Below, piece by piece: positions 11,758 through 22,848 of a DNA stretch of 64,000 nt. The notes beneath the pieces were generated by a model. That model made no database searches. It was given only the letters and a program-made list of their open reading frames with translations, and had not been told where the DNA came from. The stretch lies in assembly GCF_016545825.1 (NCBI RefSeq), contig NC_052615.1:27587088-27651087 (forward strand), read 5' to 3'. The translations under genes and the position numbers were made by a program. The stretch's first letter is position 1. Every line of letters begins with the position of its first letter. This DNA is from Eucalyptus grandis (taxonomy: Eukaryota > Streptophyta > Magnoliopsida > Myrtales > Myrtaceae).

Positions 11758-13001
11758 TGTTGGATGTATGCCCTAAAGCTACTATGTAATAGTTACATAT
11801 TAGGGATTTCAGTTGTACTTTCATTATTATTATTTAATTAATGGCAATGACGTATTCATTCATTTGTCCAATTATTTTATATTTATGAATGATTCCATAA
11901 GATCAGTTGCAACTAGACCTATTCTTGAGACGTCAAGAATATATGTGACGGGTTCATAGTTAGACTGAATCTTTAAATTGTTCCGGTCGATGGATTATTA
12001 AGTGGATATTAATAATCCTGTTGAGACCGGTGTGTTCTTAACTTCGCCATTAAGTATTGGATACTTAAGGGAATGATGAGTCACATGTCATTGGGTATTA
12101 TGATGCCTGAGTTAGAACACAGGTGTTTGTATTAGACAAATTCACTGAACGTGACGCATATGGAACGATTAGCAACATGGAAGCTTTTAGCGTGGTCAAT
12201 GTCTAATTGTTCATGCTTTGGTCTTGTGTAAATAATCCTTAGACCTGAGGCACAGTGTTAACTTGTGTATCGAACAACTATGGTTCACGGGTGCACATAA
12301 TGCCGGGTCGTCGATCCGTCTTTATACTTGATGGTCATAGTTTGTTCATATACGAAGTTACACGTGTGCGCAATATGAAATCTGTTTCCTTATTACATGC
12401 AAGGTATAATAATGATGTCCTATGCGATCTAGTTATGACAATGCATTGAAATCCTCGGCCGGGGTTATAACCAAGAATAATTTTTTTTTTATGTCTTGAA
12501 TAAAATGTATGTCAATTAGATTTGTGCATATGATCGAATTAGTGATTTGACAAATATTCCATGGTCTTTATTTGATCGAGACATAGTAAGGCAGAGGGAT
12601 TGAATTACACTATAGCCAAAACTAACGGGTTCATTATGTTCTTAAAGCATTCACACTATCACTATCTGAGTAGCCATGACATATTGCTAGATGTCAATCG
12701 TGGGTTGTAGGACCTAAAAGATTAATCGGGACAATTAATTCTTTTGAAAGTACTAATGTGTTAGTACAAGTCTTACTACCAGCTTAGTGATGAACCTAGG
12801 GATGTCACACACCATAAACAACTAGGATGACGTGGAACAAGAGAGAAATATTATTGCAAATGTGTTTGCAATTACTACAATCGAATTGAGTCGATTTGAA
12901 ATTAAATTAAATGAGATTTAATTTAATTTGTATCATAGTCACGAGCCTACTTGCATATGATGCACACGCATACCCAAAGTGGATATATGTTAACATACCA
13001 A
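11758..13001 (+). other. Non-coding post-pol segment of the copia element with an LTR-start-like 5' end
   Basis: Immediately after pol, a PPT-like GGGAAA is followed by TGTTGGATGTATGCCCTAAA (11758), which closely resembles the true LTR start TGTTAGATATATGCCCTAAA at 13031. The preceding 17-mer ACAAGTTGGCTTTAGTG occurs at 11729 and again at 13002, 1273 bp apart. The stretch between has no recognisable protein. It looks like a fossil LTR or captured related LTR kept inside the element. Confidence 0.6.
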
Positions 13002-13020
13002 ACAAGTTGGCTTTAGTGCA

Positions 13021-13029
13021 AGTGGGAGA
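13021..13029 (+). promoter_or_regulatory. Copia polypurine tract
   Basis: AGTGGGAGA directly before the 3' LTR start, the usual position for plus-strand priming. Confidence 0.8.
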
Positions 13030-13030
13030 T

Positions 13031-13927
13031 TGTTAGATATATGCCCTAAATGAATTGATTAATTAATTATTTGTTCATTTAATTAATTAATTAACACTTT
13101 TTAATAACCAACATAAATTATATAAATATATATATATAAAGCTTCATGCATGTGCACGAAGCACATGCATGAAACTTGGATGGTCAGCAACATCCACAAA
13201 ATTGTGCATGAACGATCAGCAATTGTTGACCATCATGCACGAAGTCGTGCATGAGCAACCGCTCATACACGAAGTCGTATATGAGCAACCGCTCATGCAC
13301 GATTGTTCGTGCATGAGTGGGGACGATCAGCAACGGTTGCTGATCGTCCATCGATCAGCAACTGTTGCTGATCGGTTTATATGTTTTAGTTTAAAAAGAG
13401 TTGTTTTTGAAACACTAAAACGAGTTGTTGAAAAACAGAGAAAAGAGTTAGTGTGTTTTTTTGGTTTTGTTCGAGAGAAACACAAGCAAGAAATCAGTGA
13501 TGCTTTGCTGAAAATAGAAAGCAAAGTGCATGCGTGTTCTTTTGTCTTTGAGACACGAGGAAGAGAAACAATTCTCTCGTTCGGGCCGTGACTACTATAC
13601 ACCAAGAATACGACGGATTCTTTTCACGTGATTGCTAGCACGATCGAAGTGGTGGATATCCGAAAGTTCTCCCTTCCGTTCAACGTTCGTTGTTGGTGTG
13701 TCCGAACTAGAGGTCCGACGCTTGTGGGACTCGTCTTGTAGAACATCCGAACCGACTTGTTTCAAAGCGCGCTTCAAGAGGTATTTCATTTAACTCCCTT
13801 TTATGTTTAGATTTTTGATTAAAACGCACGAACAACGCCTAAGGAGAATCATGTGTAAAATATATAGTTGTTTCCGCTGCGTTTATTTCGTTAATTTTCT
13901 TATACATGATTCATGAAACATCAACAA
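13031..13927 (+). repeat. Copia 3' LTR
   Basis: About 897 bp against 941 bp for the 5' LTR. Most of the difference is the (AT)n run (only 13125-13137 here) and changes in the second and third hairpins. From about 13377 to 13910 I see roughly one substitution and a few 1-2 base indels relative to the 5' LTR. Confidence 0.95.
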
Positions 13928-14981
13928 GTGCTCGGGAGCGCGGCGACGGGCGGCGTTCAGCGAGGATCAGCCAACAGCGCGACAGGAGGAGGCGCGGCGA
14001 TGGGCGCGGTGACGGGCGAGCTTCGGCGCGGCGACGGGGGACGGGCGAGCGTCGACGCGGCGACGGGTGGAGCGACCGGCAGGGCGCGGCGATGAGTGCT
14101 GTAGGTTGCGGGCGCCGGGCGGAGGGCAGCAGTAGCGACGGCGTTCGGAGCTCCGGCGACGAGCGGGCGGAACGAGCGGGCGGACTGCTGCGGCTTCAGC
14201 GACGGAGCTCGCCGGTAGGAGGGAGGCGGCGGCGAATCAGCAGCTGCGAGGAGCCGGGGGGACCTGAAGAAGACGACCTCTCCTCTCTCTCTCTCTCTCT
14301 CTTTTTTCTTTCTTCTTTTTCTCTACGTCTCGCGTCCACTCTCTCCTTCTCTCTCTGTACTTTGCTGACTCCTCCTTTTCTCTGCACTTTGTAGAGAAGA
14401 AGAAAAAGTGGCTACCTTTTGTTGACTTCTATGGATGAGGGAGATGGACGAGGGAGAGACTCTTTTTTTCACGAATTGTGACCCCCCTTTCCGTCCGTAA
14501 TCGAGCCCTCTTTTATAGGCCAAGAAAGGATTTTATTTGAATGTTTCATTTCATTTTTCAACTTTTCCCAGCTGCCCATATCAGCTTCAAATTTCCTTTT
14601 CTCAATATGCATGAAAATCAATTTTTGCTCGCTCATAACCTCCTGAATATATCGTCGATACACATACACATATCCTCTTTTATCTCTTTTCAATATTTCA
14701 TCCGAAACCTTTATTTTTGCCAAGAAATATCTCCCGGCATATCATCCAATATTGTAAGAATAGAACAAATCCTTTCCAAAATATATCTATCTTCAAATCA
14801 TAAAATTAACGCTCATTTATCGTCAATCAATCCAATGCAAATGCAATAAAACAATAATATAAACTAAATAATGAATGCTTCTAAAACTATATGTTATTTT
14901 TGTTTAGGGGTTAAAAATTAATCCATAATTTTTAATGCGATAAATAAATGACTAGGTTGCCAAAATTTAAGTGTCAATAGC

Positions 14982-15180
14982 TGTGATCGGCAAAAATATC
15001 CATCCCGAAATTTCATTGCCCATCTCCAAATGCACTTATTAGACATGCTCGAGACTTGATTGATTATGAATGTCCTACTATCTACAAGACCTTTACATAC
15101 GAAGATTACTATCACAGATTATGGGATGGAGGCTTAGCTCTGAGTGTTGCTCAGACATGTTCAAGACACCCTCGGCTTAG
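14982..15180 (+). pseudogene. 2OGD pseudogene psi1, 3' fragment (exon 4)
   Basis: It continues exon 4 after the LTR-type insertion. The ISIPxFxCPSP region appears shifted out of frame, and the downstream TFTYEDYYH and DMFKTPSA-stop parts align with 48940-49128. The terminal TAG is at 15178-15180. Internal frame breaks mean it cannot be translated as one exon. Confidence 0.8.
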
Positions 15181-15877
15181 CGTTTATTTAAAACTTTCAT
15201 ATGATTCCGAATCTAGTACCGGGTCTAAGATGAAACTGAGAATATGTGTCTATTTCTTTACCGGTTATTATTATTTTATTTTTTTGGTCGAAAAAAGAGT
15301 TTCATTCTTAATCAAAGATTTAATAGATACCCAATTAGAAGGGAGGGTGTTTTAGATTTGGATTTTGACCACCCAATCTGCTACCTTATGTTGGGTCTGC
15401 GAGCAAAGGGCCAGCCGAAGGCCTTTACTGCTGATAAGGACATAGTGGCATTCCTCGATTAACCCATCGTTTGAAAGGATTTTAAGTGAGGGAAGAAAAA
15501 GGTAGTAAAGAAATAAAGATAAAGAAAATTGAGATAGAAAGATAAAAAAATAAAAAATAAATAAAACAGTTTGTTTATTGTTGTTTGGAATGGGAGGAAA
15601 GCGAAGTGTAAACAAATGATTGAGATCTGAAATGTGTTGTTGGAAAGACGTGAAAAATGAAGGAAAAAACGAATTTTATGTGAATTTACCATTTTTCCTC
15701 CCATTAAAGATAACGACCAATTTTATTTTGTAAAAAAGAAGGATAAATTTGAGATTGTGCACATCCTATGAGAATAAAATAGGTTGTACTCTTCATATTG
15801 AAATTGATGAAAACCACTTGATTTCCAATAAAAAAAAAAATAAGTATGGACACATAGATTCGCAATTTGAACTTGTT
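15181..15877. other. 3' flank of psi1, paralogous to 49129-49820
   Basis: No gene. The sequence tracks 49129-49820 with small indels. It contains a TTTTTTGGTCGAAAAAAGAG motif (about 15273) that resembles the antisense of a LINE 3' end. Confidence 0.6.
15862..15877. repeat. LINE target-site duplication, left copy
   Basis: GCAATTTGAACTTGTT is repeated exactly at 21670-21685. The paralogous site near 49820 has a single, slightly diverged copy. Confidence 0.9.
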
Positions 15878-15909
15878 TTTTTTTTTTTTTTGGTCAGAAA
15901 CGAAGGAAA

Positions 15910-18900
15910 CTATATTGACGTAGAGAACCCATTACATCCGGCGGCAATAGCATCCGCGCAAATAAGGTCTACCAACTGAAAAGGGGGAAAAACAATCCAA
16001 CATTGGACAGAGGAAAAAAGATCATGGGCCTTTGCAGCCCAATCAGCAGCAACATTTGCCTCCCTCCGGCAGTGCCCTAGCGAGAGATTAGGAAAATTGG
16101 AGAGTAAAGAGGCGGCTTCGAGAAAGAGGGACCGAGCTTCCCATGGCGGTTTGCGGCGAGATTTGAGGACCTCAACCACAATTTCGCTATCAGATTCAAG
16201 AACAATCAGAGCATCTGATAAGGCCTGGCGCTGGAGACGTTGTAGGGAGAAGGACACCGCTTGGATCTCAGCTTGAAGGGCAGACGCTGCAGGAAAGCTC
16301 CTGGAAAAGCCATCAGTAAGTCTTCCTTGATGGTCTCTGCATATACAGGCCATTGTACCTTCTCGTGATCCAATCTGATACGACCCATCTACATTAACCT
16401 TCAAGGAACCTGGATCTGGAGGCCTCCAAAGAGATCCCCTGTTCAGTAAGGAGCAACCCTTTTGCGTTAGCGACGAAGTCAGCAGACGAGTAACATGGGA
16501 ATCCGCAAGTGCAGCCTCAGCCACCCGAGCCGACCGAATGCGTTCTTGCCGGAAAATGAAGCCATTCCGGGCGCGCCAAATCTGCCAAAGAATTGAGGCC
16601 AAAGTCTCCAAACCAGGTACGAAAGCTCGAGATTTTACTAGCTGGACTATCCAGTCATCAATTCTGTGAAGTTGCAAAGGAGATATTTGAATATGAATAC
16701 CAGGGTGCGTCCATACCTGCTTAGTCCACGGACATAACAAAAATAAATGTTCAAGGGTTTCCGAAGTATCTTGATCACAAAGGAGACAACAGGGGTTAGT
16801 GATAATATGTTTGTGAAACAAATTAGCCCTTGTAGCAAGGGCATTTTGATAGATCGACCATAGAAATGCTCGAATTTTTGGGGGGGAACGCATTTTCCAT
16901 ATTCTGTTCCATAACCAGCTGGGATTCTGATAAGATGAGGAAGAGTTATTTACTGGCTGTTGTGTTGCTGTTGTTGTGAAAGAATGATAGGCGGATTTAA
17001 CAGAGAAATGACCATCTTTAGTGGCAGTCCAAATCAGCTGATCAACGGTAGATAGCGGTCGGAGAGGGATAGTTGTGATCTGCTCTATAACCGGAGTGTC
17101 GAAATACCTATGTAGTAGGCTGGCATTCCAGGTGGCGGTGGGTTGATCAATAAGATCAGCCACCAAAGAGGGTTCTTCACGGTTTGAAGGGCCAGGTAAT
17201 ATGCCAATAGGGAGCCACAGATCACCATGTATCCTGATTGATGTACCATCACCTACAGACCAACGTGTGTTGGGTAGTATGGCATCCCGACCAGTGAGAA
17301 GACTCTGCCAGCCCCAAGATGGGCGAGAGCCTTTGTCCGCATACATAAAAGATTTGGAATGAAAGTATAAACCTTTAAAAACTTTACTCCAGAGAGACGA
17401 AGGTTGATTAAGTAAACGCCAAGCTTGCTTGGCCAACATAGCTCTATTAAACTGAATAAGATCTCGAAATCCTAAACCTCCATCTGCTTTCCGTTTTTTC
17501 AGAACATCCCAACTTCTCCAATGAATTCCTGATTTATTTCTGTCATTCTGCCACCAAAATCTGGCTATACTTCTTTCAATAGATCTGCAAATAGACATAG
17601 GCAACTTGAAAGTAGACATTGCGTACTGAGGAATAGCTTGAATAACATTTTTGAGTAGGATTTCTTTCCCGCCCTTTGAGATCAAATTGGCTTTCCAGCT
17701 CTCCAACTTAGAACGAACTCGGCTTAATATCCAGGAGAACATATCCTTTTTCGAACGTCCCCAATCTAACGGTATCCCTAAGTACTTCCCACATTTGTTA
17801 GAATAGGAACCCGAAGCTCTGAAGCCAAATTCTGCTGCAAACTGAAGGGGCAATCTTTTGCACAGTAGATACCTGATTTATTTCGGTTAATTTCCTGCCC
17901 TGTTGCAAGACAATACTGTTGTAGTATATTTGATAGGTTTTGACATTCAGTAATAGTACCATGAAGAAAGAAAATGGCATCATCCGCAAAAAAACAAATG
18001 AGTTAAGGAAGGGCACCACCGATTAAGTTTAATTCCTGTGATATGATCAAGAGCAACAGCTTTCTTAATAAGTGTAGAAATGAGATTAGCCAACAAAATA
18101 AACAGGTAAGAGGAAAGAGGATCCCCTTGTCTTAGACCTCGAGAAGGGTGGAAATAACTAAGATGTTCCCATTTAATTTAACACAGACGATTGGGTGGAA
18201 ATGCATTGCATAGCCCAATTCACCCAAATAGGATGAAAACCCAATTTTAATAAATAATCTTAGAGAAAATCCCATTCAACCCTGTCATACGCTTTCCTCA
18301 TGTCCACTTTCAACACAGCTGGATAAGTAGACATTCCTTTCTTAATTCGAAGCTGGTGTAGGACTTCTTGAACCAATAGAACGTTATCCTGAATTTGTCT
18401 AGCCCCCACAAAAGCCGACTGTTCCTCTGAGATAAGGTCTGGAAGGATGGGTTTTAATCGATTGGCAATAATTTTTTAAATGACCTTGTAAGCAAAATTG
18501 CACAAACTGATAGGACAATACTGATCAAGACTTTTCGGGTGAGGAACTTTAGGAATCAGGGTTATCAAAGTTCTGTTTAAGTAGGAAGGCATAATACCAG
18601 TAATAAAGAACTCATGAACCACTGCAAAAAGATCAGATTTAATGATATCCCAATGCGTCTGATAAAATAAACCACTAAGTCCATCAGGGCCTGGAGCTTT
18701 AGCTGCTCCTAATTGAAAAGTAGCCTGCTTTACCTCTTCCAGGGTAAGAGCAGCTATTAACTGAGCATTCATATCCTGATTTACCAAAGGATCACATTGA
18801 TCGAGGATGGGAACATAATGACGACTTCCTACGGAGGTATATAGAGAAGAAAAGAAAGTCGTTACCATTTCTTTAATGCGGGTAGGATCCTGCTCCCATA

Positions 18901-20041
18901 AGTTGTCATCATTCTTAAGCATAGTAATCCGGTTGCACTGACGTCGTTGAACAGTTGTTGCATGAAAAAATCTGGTGTTCTTGTCTCCCCATTTTAGCCA
19001 GTTTAGTCTCAAACGGATAGCCCAATATTGTTCTTCTCGACTCCATACCCTCTGCAGTTCTTCTTTCAACGCTTTAACTGTTGTCTGGTCAGATAAGATA
19101 TGTCGTTGATTTATAAGGTCTTTGTAGCTGCAGCTGCAACTCATCAGCCCTGATTCTGTTATGTGAAAATTTCGAACGGCTCTATTTCGTTAAAGCATAA
19201 GAAACTACTTGAATTCTCCCGTTGAAAGAAAGCGTGTTCTTTGTGGATAGAGTGCCAAGAAGTAGTAATAATGTCCCTACATTCCTCATCCTGATTCCAA
19301 TAGGACTCATACTTAAAGTAGTATCGTCTAGAGCCTCTCATTGGGAAAGTGTCAAGGATCAGAGGGCTGTGGTCTGAACCAACAGCAGGTAAGGCAGAAA
19401 CCTCAGCCCTAGGAAAACGAAGTCGCCATTCCAGTGAGCATAGTGCGCGATCAAGACACTCCTTGACTAACTCGTTTCCTTGACGATTGTTTGTCCACGT
19501 AAACGCGCAACCCTTTGCTTCAATTGACATTAACGAACAATCATTAAGAACAGATTGAAAAGATGCCAACCTAGTAAAATCTACTGGTCTACCTCCATAC
19601 TTTTCCCAGTGAAAAAGAATCTCATTAAAATCACCGATGCAGGCCCAAGGAAGAGTATTAGCAAAGCTGATGTTGATGAGATCCTGCCAAACATCTTGAC
19701 GCAGACGAGCACCAGCAGGGGTGTGAAGACACGTGAGGCGCCAAGTAATATTTCCTACTACTTCTGTACATAACATGTCAAAGTAATTCGGTGTCGAACG
19801 CTCAAAAGAAAGAGAAACCGAATCATTCCATAGAACTGCTAAACCCCCTGCTAAACCGACCGGATTATAAACGAAGGTGAGAAAAACGCAACTTAAGCTG
19901 CAACTGAGTTAGGACAGCTTCACCGTTTTTAGTTTCCATCAAAAATACAAAGTCAGGTCGTTCCTTGAGAACTAGGGCCTTTAAATGCCGAACTGTCAGG
20001 GTATTGCCCAACCCCTGGCAGTTCCAACTGATCAGTTTCAT
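15910..20041 (-). pseudogene. LINE ORF2 (endonuclease, reverse transcriptase, RNase H), frameshifted
   Basis: It starts MKLISWNCQGLG at 20041. Endonuclease motifs follow: METKN, then GDFNE near 19650 and SDHSP near 19360. Reverse transcriptase is at 19144-18476 (GPDGLSGLFYQ) and continues with FADDAIFF at about 17998-17966. The last clean frame, 17853-15910, carries the thumb region, a zf-RVT Cys/His motif (CCLLCDQD...EHLFLLCPWTKQVW) and an RNase H domain with VNVDGS, AEIQAV, ESDSE and ANVAADWAA. Frame breaks occur near 19870, 19150, 18470 and 18000-17850, and one in-frame stop lies near 18004. The order and the RNase H tail place it in plant L1. Confidence 0.9.
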
Positions 20042-20328
20042 TTGTGAGTAGGGGGCTGTTGAGGGCCAGCCACCCATGCCCAACTTCCATTGCCAGGAGC
20101 TTGCACTACTGGAGTGTCCAGTAATAAAGATTCATCCAGATCATCAGGTACAACTCTTAGTATATCATAGGGGTTATATCGCTTTAGTTTTTTAATAGGG
20201 CCAGCTCTTGAGAAATGTCGAGAAGTTTTTAAAATCTTATCCTGTTGAAAAGAATTTGTGTTAAGCTGAACCCCTTTCTGCTTTGCTGATGCTGGAATCA
20301 AGGCATTATGTAAGCCTCCAACCATTTT

Positions 20329-21261
20329 TTATGCAGGGGGAATCTCAGTTGCACAAGGCTGCAAGGGTGGAGATGCTCCAGAGGAAGGAATAGGCGGCAG
20401 CAAAGGAAAGGGTGGAGCAACTGTTGGGGGAGTTTCGGGTATCACTTCTTCCACAATATCCTCCACTGCTTCGGTCTCATAATATAGTTTCCAGTACGGG
20501 CTATGTTCCTTGAGCTCGGCGCGCAACCATTGTCCATACGGCAACTTATCCTCCCCTATTAAAACATCAGCAAGTAATGATTTCTCGGGACAGAGGTAAT
20601 ATAATGTCAGCTTGCCACATAGATAACAATAATGAGCAAGACGTTCATATCTAAAGTCGAGCCAAAGAGTCTTATCATTTATTCTAATTAGACGACCTAT
20701 CCGAGAGGATGCCGAAAGTCAATCTCATTCCGAGCACGCCCGATCTCATGGTAAATGTATCTTGACCATCAACTCTGACTTCTAAGACTTTCCCAACTGT
20801 CATAACTGCTTTTCTAATAGTCGGCTCTGAACACAATTCCATGGGCAGGCCAAAGACTTGCACCCAAAATGTACAGGTGGAGAAGTCATAGCAATGCAAC
20901 GGTGTATTAGGGATCCAAGGCTTAAAGACGACCAAACGACCAGAGAAAACCCAGGGTCCCCCCTCTGAAACCCGTTGTTTATCAGTAAGTAATTTAAATT
21001 TCGCTGCATATAAACCGTCTTCACGCTGAGATATATCCACCTGTTCTGTACGCCACACCTTTTTCATAATACTCTGAAAAGCCTGAAAATTAACAGGAGA
21101 GTCAGCAAATACCTTGCCAATCAGAGTTAAACGGCATTCATTCAATTTCGCAGGAGTGGGCTCATCATCCCAAACTTCCAAATCATGAGGGGAGCACAGT
21201 CGTCCCAAGCTCGACACAAAAGCGGCGGACGAGTCGAATTTTCTTCATCACCTTGTGCCAT
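20329..21261 (-). pseudogene. LINE ORF1 (DUF4283-type RNA-binding protein)
   Basis: The likely start is the minus-strand ATG at 21261 (MAQGDEE...). A one-base shift near 21238 puts the rest in another frame. The longest clean part (21217-20684) reads LNECRLTLIGKV...VWRTEQVDI...GGPWVF...FWVQVFGLP, typical of plant LINE ORF1 DUF4283. A further shift near 20690 precedes a Cys-rich YCYLCGKL zinc-knuckle relic (about 20640-20590) that lacks the expected His. A Pro-rich C-terminus ends at 20329. Known role: binding of element RNA in the ribonucleoprotein. Confidence 0.8.
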
Positions 21262-21685
21262 ATCAGCGAGAGGCAGAGTAACGGTAAAACCGAGCAATCA
21301 AAGAGAAAAGCAGGAAGGCGGAAAGCATTGGGACCCAAGATAAGTGGGAGGAGGTCGCATGCAAGTAGTTTGATGGGTGACCAGAGGAAGGGAAGCAGTG
21401 CGAATTCGGAGAGAAAAGATGGAGAAGAAAAGGAGCAGAAAGAGAGAAGGTGACAACGTAGAGCAAATCAACACTGGAGATTGGAATAGTGCGAAGTGGT
21501 GACCTGTACCGAGAAAATTAGCTGGTAAAAAAGAAAATCCATTGAGAGATCCAAGGTAAGAAGAAGAGATTAGGGTTTAAGAAATCCAGAAATTCGAAAG
21601 AGAAGCTCTGCATGCGCAAGAGAAGAAGCTATCCCTGAAGGATAGAGAGAACTTTTTTAATTGTGTAATGCAATTTGAACTTGTT

Positions 21686-22780
21686 GACGGTAAAAAATTT
21701 CAAGTTCCTAACCGTCAACTCAGATTGGAATAGATTGACCAAGGCACGATTGACATAAATTTTGTTAAATCTTTTTGGTTGGTAACTACAAATAATCGAC
21801 AAAGGTGATGAGAAGTTGCTATCAAGCTACAGAAAATTATTTAGTGTTGAGTCATGAAATGTTGATAAACGACACTCGGTTCAATTGATAGAAAAATTAA
21901 AGTTGAAGTGAAGATGGATAAATCAATAAAAGGATAAATGTGTCATGGAGCCAAAATTTTGACTACAATCATAACGACCCATTCAATGATGAAGCCAGCA
22001 CGATCACCATTATATGGAGCCGAAAATCTAAAAAGTCCCAAATAATAATAATGGTCGAGAAAGGCTATTATAAAGGGCGGAAAAGAAGTTACAAGCTGCA
22101 GAAGAAACTAGCGGCCTTGGGCGAATGATGAGGAATATTCAAACTACAAATGAACCAAAACTTTAGAGTTTCTCATAATATTACTTTCTTGGGCTCCCAT
22201 TTAAAATGTAATCTACAGATTTATAGACAGCGGCTGACGATGAAATTACTGCCCACCTCGAGATATTTAAGTTTTGATCTCATTCGTCGACATTGGATCA
22301 ATTTTTATCGCGGCTAAGCATCAAAAGGCGAAACGAATTCTCCTTTGTCACTCCTGTCGCTTTTAATATTTTCGTCCTCGAAAACTCGATATGGAGAAGA
22401 TCTGTCGTGGCCATCATCGTCGCCCAATCTCGCCATCTCAATGCGTACGAAAGAAGCTAATGACGGGCAAAGTTCTCGTTGGCGTGGTTAAGTACAGCTC
22501 TTGCCTGGGCAATTTACAAGCTGACGTCGGCCACCCCCACGTAAGCATGATCACGTCATCGTCCTTTTTTAAGTCAATGATTAATGGTGAGAATGAGAAC
22601 GGACGAATAGTTCTCGTCTCCCTTTCAAACGACGCCTAACTGCATCGAGAGCTCATCTTCACATTGGCTGACATAGGGCTGGTGACATCTTCACCTACGT
22701 AGGCTTATCTCCTGCACTATCAACCTTCTAGTCGTTTGGATGGGGAGTACACGGATCTGCCAGAATGGGTCATGTTTTCT
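21686..22780 (+). promoter_or_regulatory. Upstream region of 2OGD-A
   Basis: No gene. The part from about 22215 is nearly identical to 50410-50966 and recognisably similar to 34375-35043 upstream of 2OGD-C, so the proximal 500-600 bp was copied with each gene. TGACGTC at 22522-22528 and ACGTCA at 22553-22558 form a spaced pair of TGACG motifs of as-1 type. Confidence 0.55.
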
Positions 22781-22781
22781 C

Positions 22782-22788
22782 TATAAAT
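22782..22788 (+). promoter_or_regulatory. TATA box of 2OGD-A
   Basis: TATAAAT 61 bp before the ATG. The same box is at 50967-50973 (B) and 35044-35050 (C). Its position excludes the upstream in-frame ATG at 22765 as the translation start. Confidence 0.75.
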
Positions 22789-22848
22789 GCAGACTCCCAC
22801 GAGTTCTGTGTCCAGCAAAAAGATATATCATTTGCAGTGCTGAGCAGG

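Larger units (their letters stand above)
5450..13927 (+). mobile_element. Ty1/copia LTR retrotransposon, structurally complete, coding region broken
   Basis: Two LTRs (5450-6390 and 13031-13927) bound an internal region holding a primer-binding site, Gag, protease, integrase, reverse transcriptase and RNase H in copia order. GTGCT at 5445-5449 and again at 13928-13932 is the 5-bp target duplication. The element sits inside the LTR-type element that interrupts psi1. LTR portions downstream of the hairpin cluster are almost identical, so insertion looks recent, yet the polyprotein has many frameshifts. Unusual parts are a 1.4-kb leader with a thrice-repeated 20-mer and a 1.3-kb non-coding stretch between pol and the 3' LTR. 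Confidence 0.95.
4032..14976 (+). mobile_element. Second LTR-type element (solo LTR or non-coding derivative), split by the copia insertion
   Basis: It begins TGTCACGACCTAACC at 4032 and ends GTGTCA at 14976. Removing the copia element and one target duplication leaves about 2.46 kb with no retroviral-type domain. Flanks are ACAAC (4027-4031) and ATAGC (14977-14981), an imperfect 5-bp duplication. Psi2 reads through this position without an insert, so the boundaries are anchored by an empty site. The right half has a GC-rich segment (13930-14270), then a pyrimidine run (14280-14350) and AT-rich sequence, the same general plan as the other solo LTR. Frames at 5254-5472 and 13906-14394 come from GC-rich low-complexity sequence and are not treated as genes. 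Confidence 0.6.
15878..21669 (-). mobile_element. L1-type LINE, near full length, minus strand
   Basis: A 16-bp target duplication brackets a 5.8-kb insert. A poly(T) at 15878-15891 is the poly(A) tail of the minus-strand copy, so its 5' end is near 21669. It has two ORFs: ORF1 with a DUF4283-like domain and zinc-knuckle relic, and ORF2 with AP-type endonuclease, reverse transcriptase, zf-RVT and RNase H. Both carry frame breaks, so it is probably inactive, though the ends look intact. Psi2's flank is an empty site. Confidence 0.93.

Noticed and set aside
13906..14394. 162-codon Arg/Gly-rich frame
   Set aside because: Comes from GC-rich low-complexity sequence of the LTR-type element, with competing frames of similar quality.
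22765..22848. Upstream in-frame ATG extending 2OGD-A by 28 residues (likewise 50941 in B)
   Set aside because: The TATA box lies downstream of this ATG, and the extension is absent from the family.
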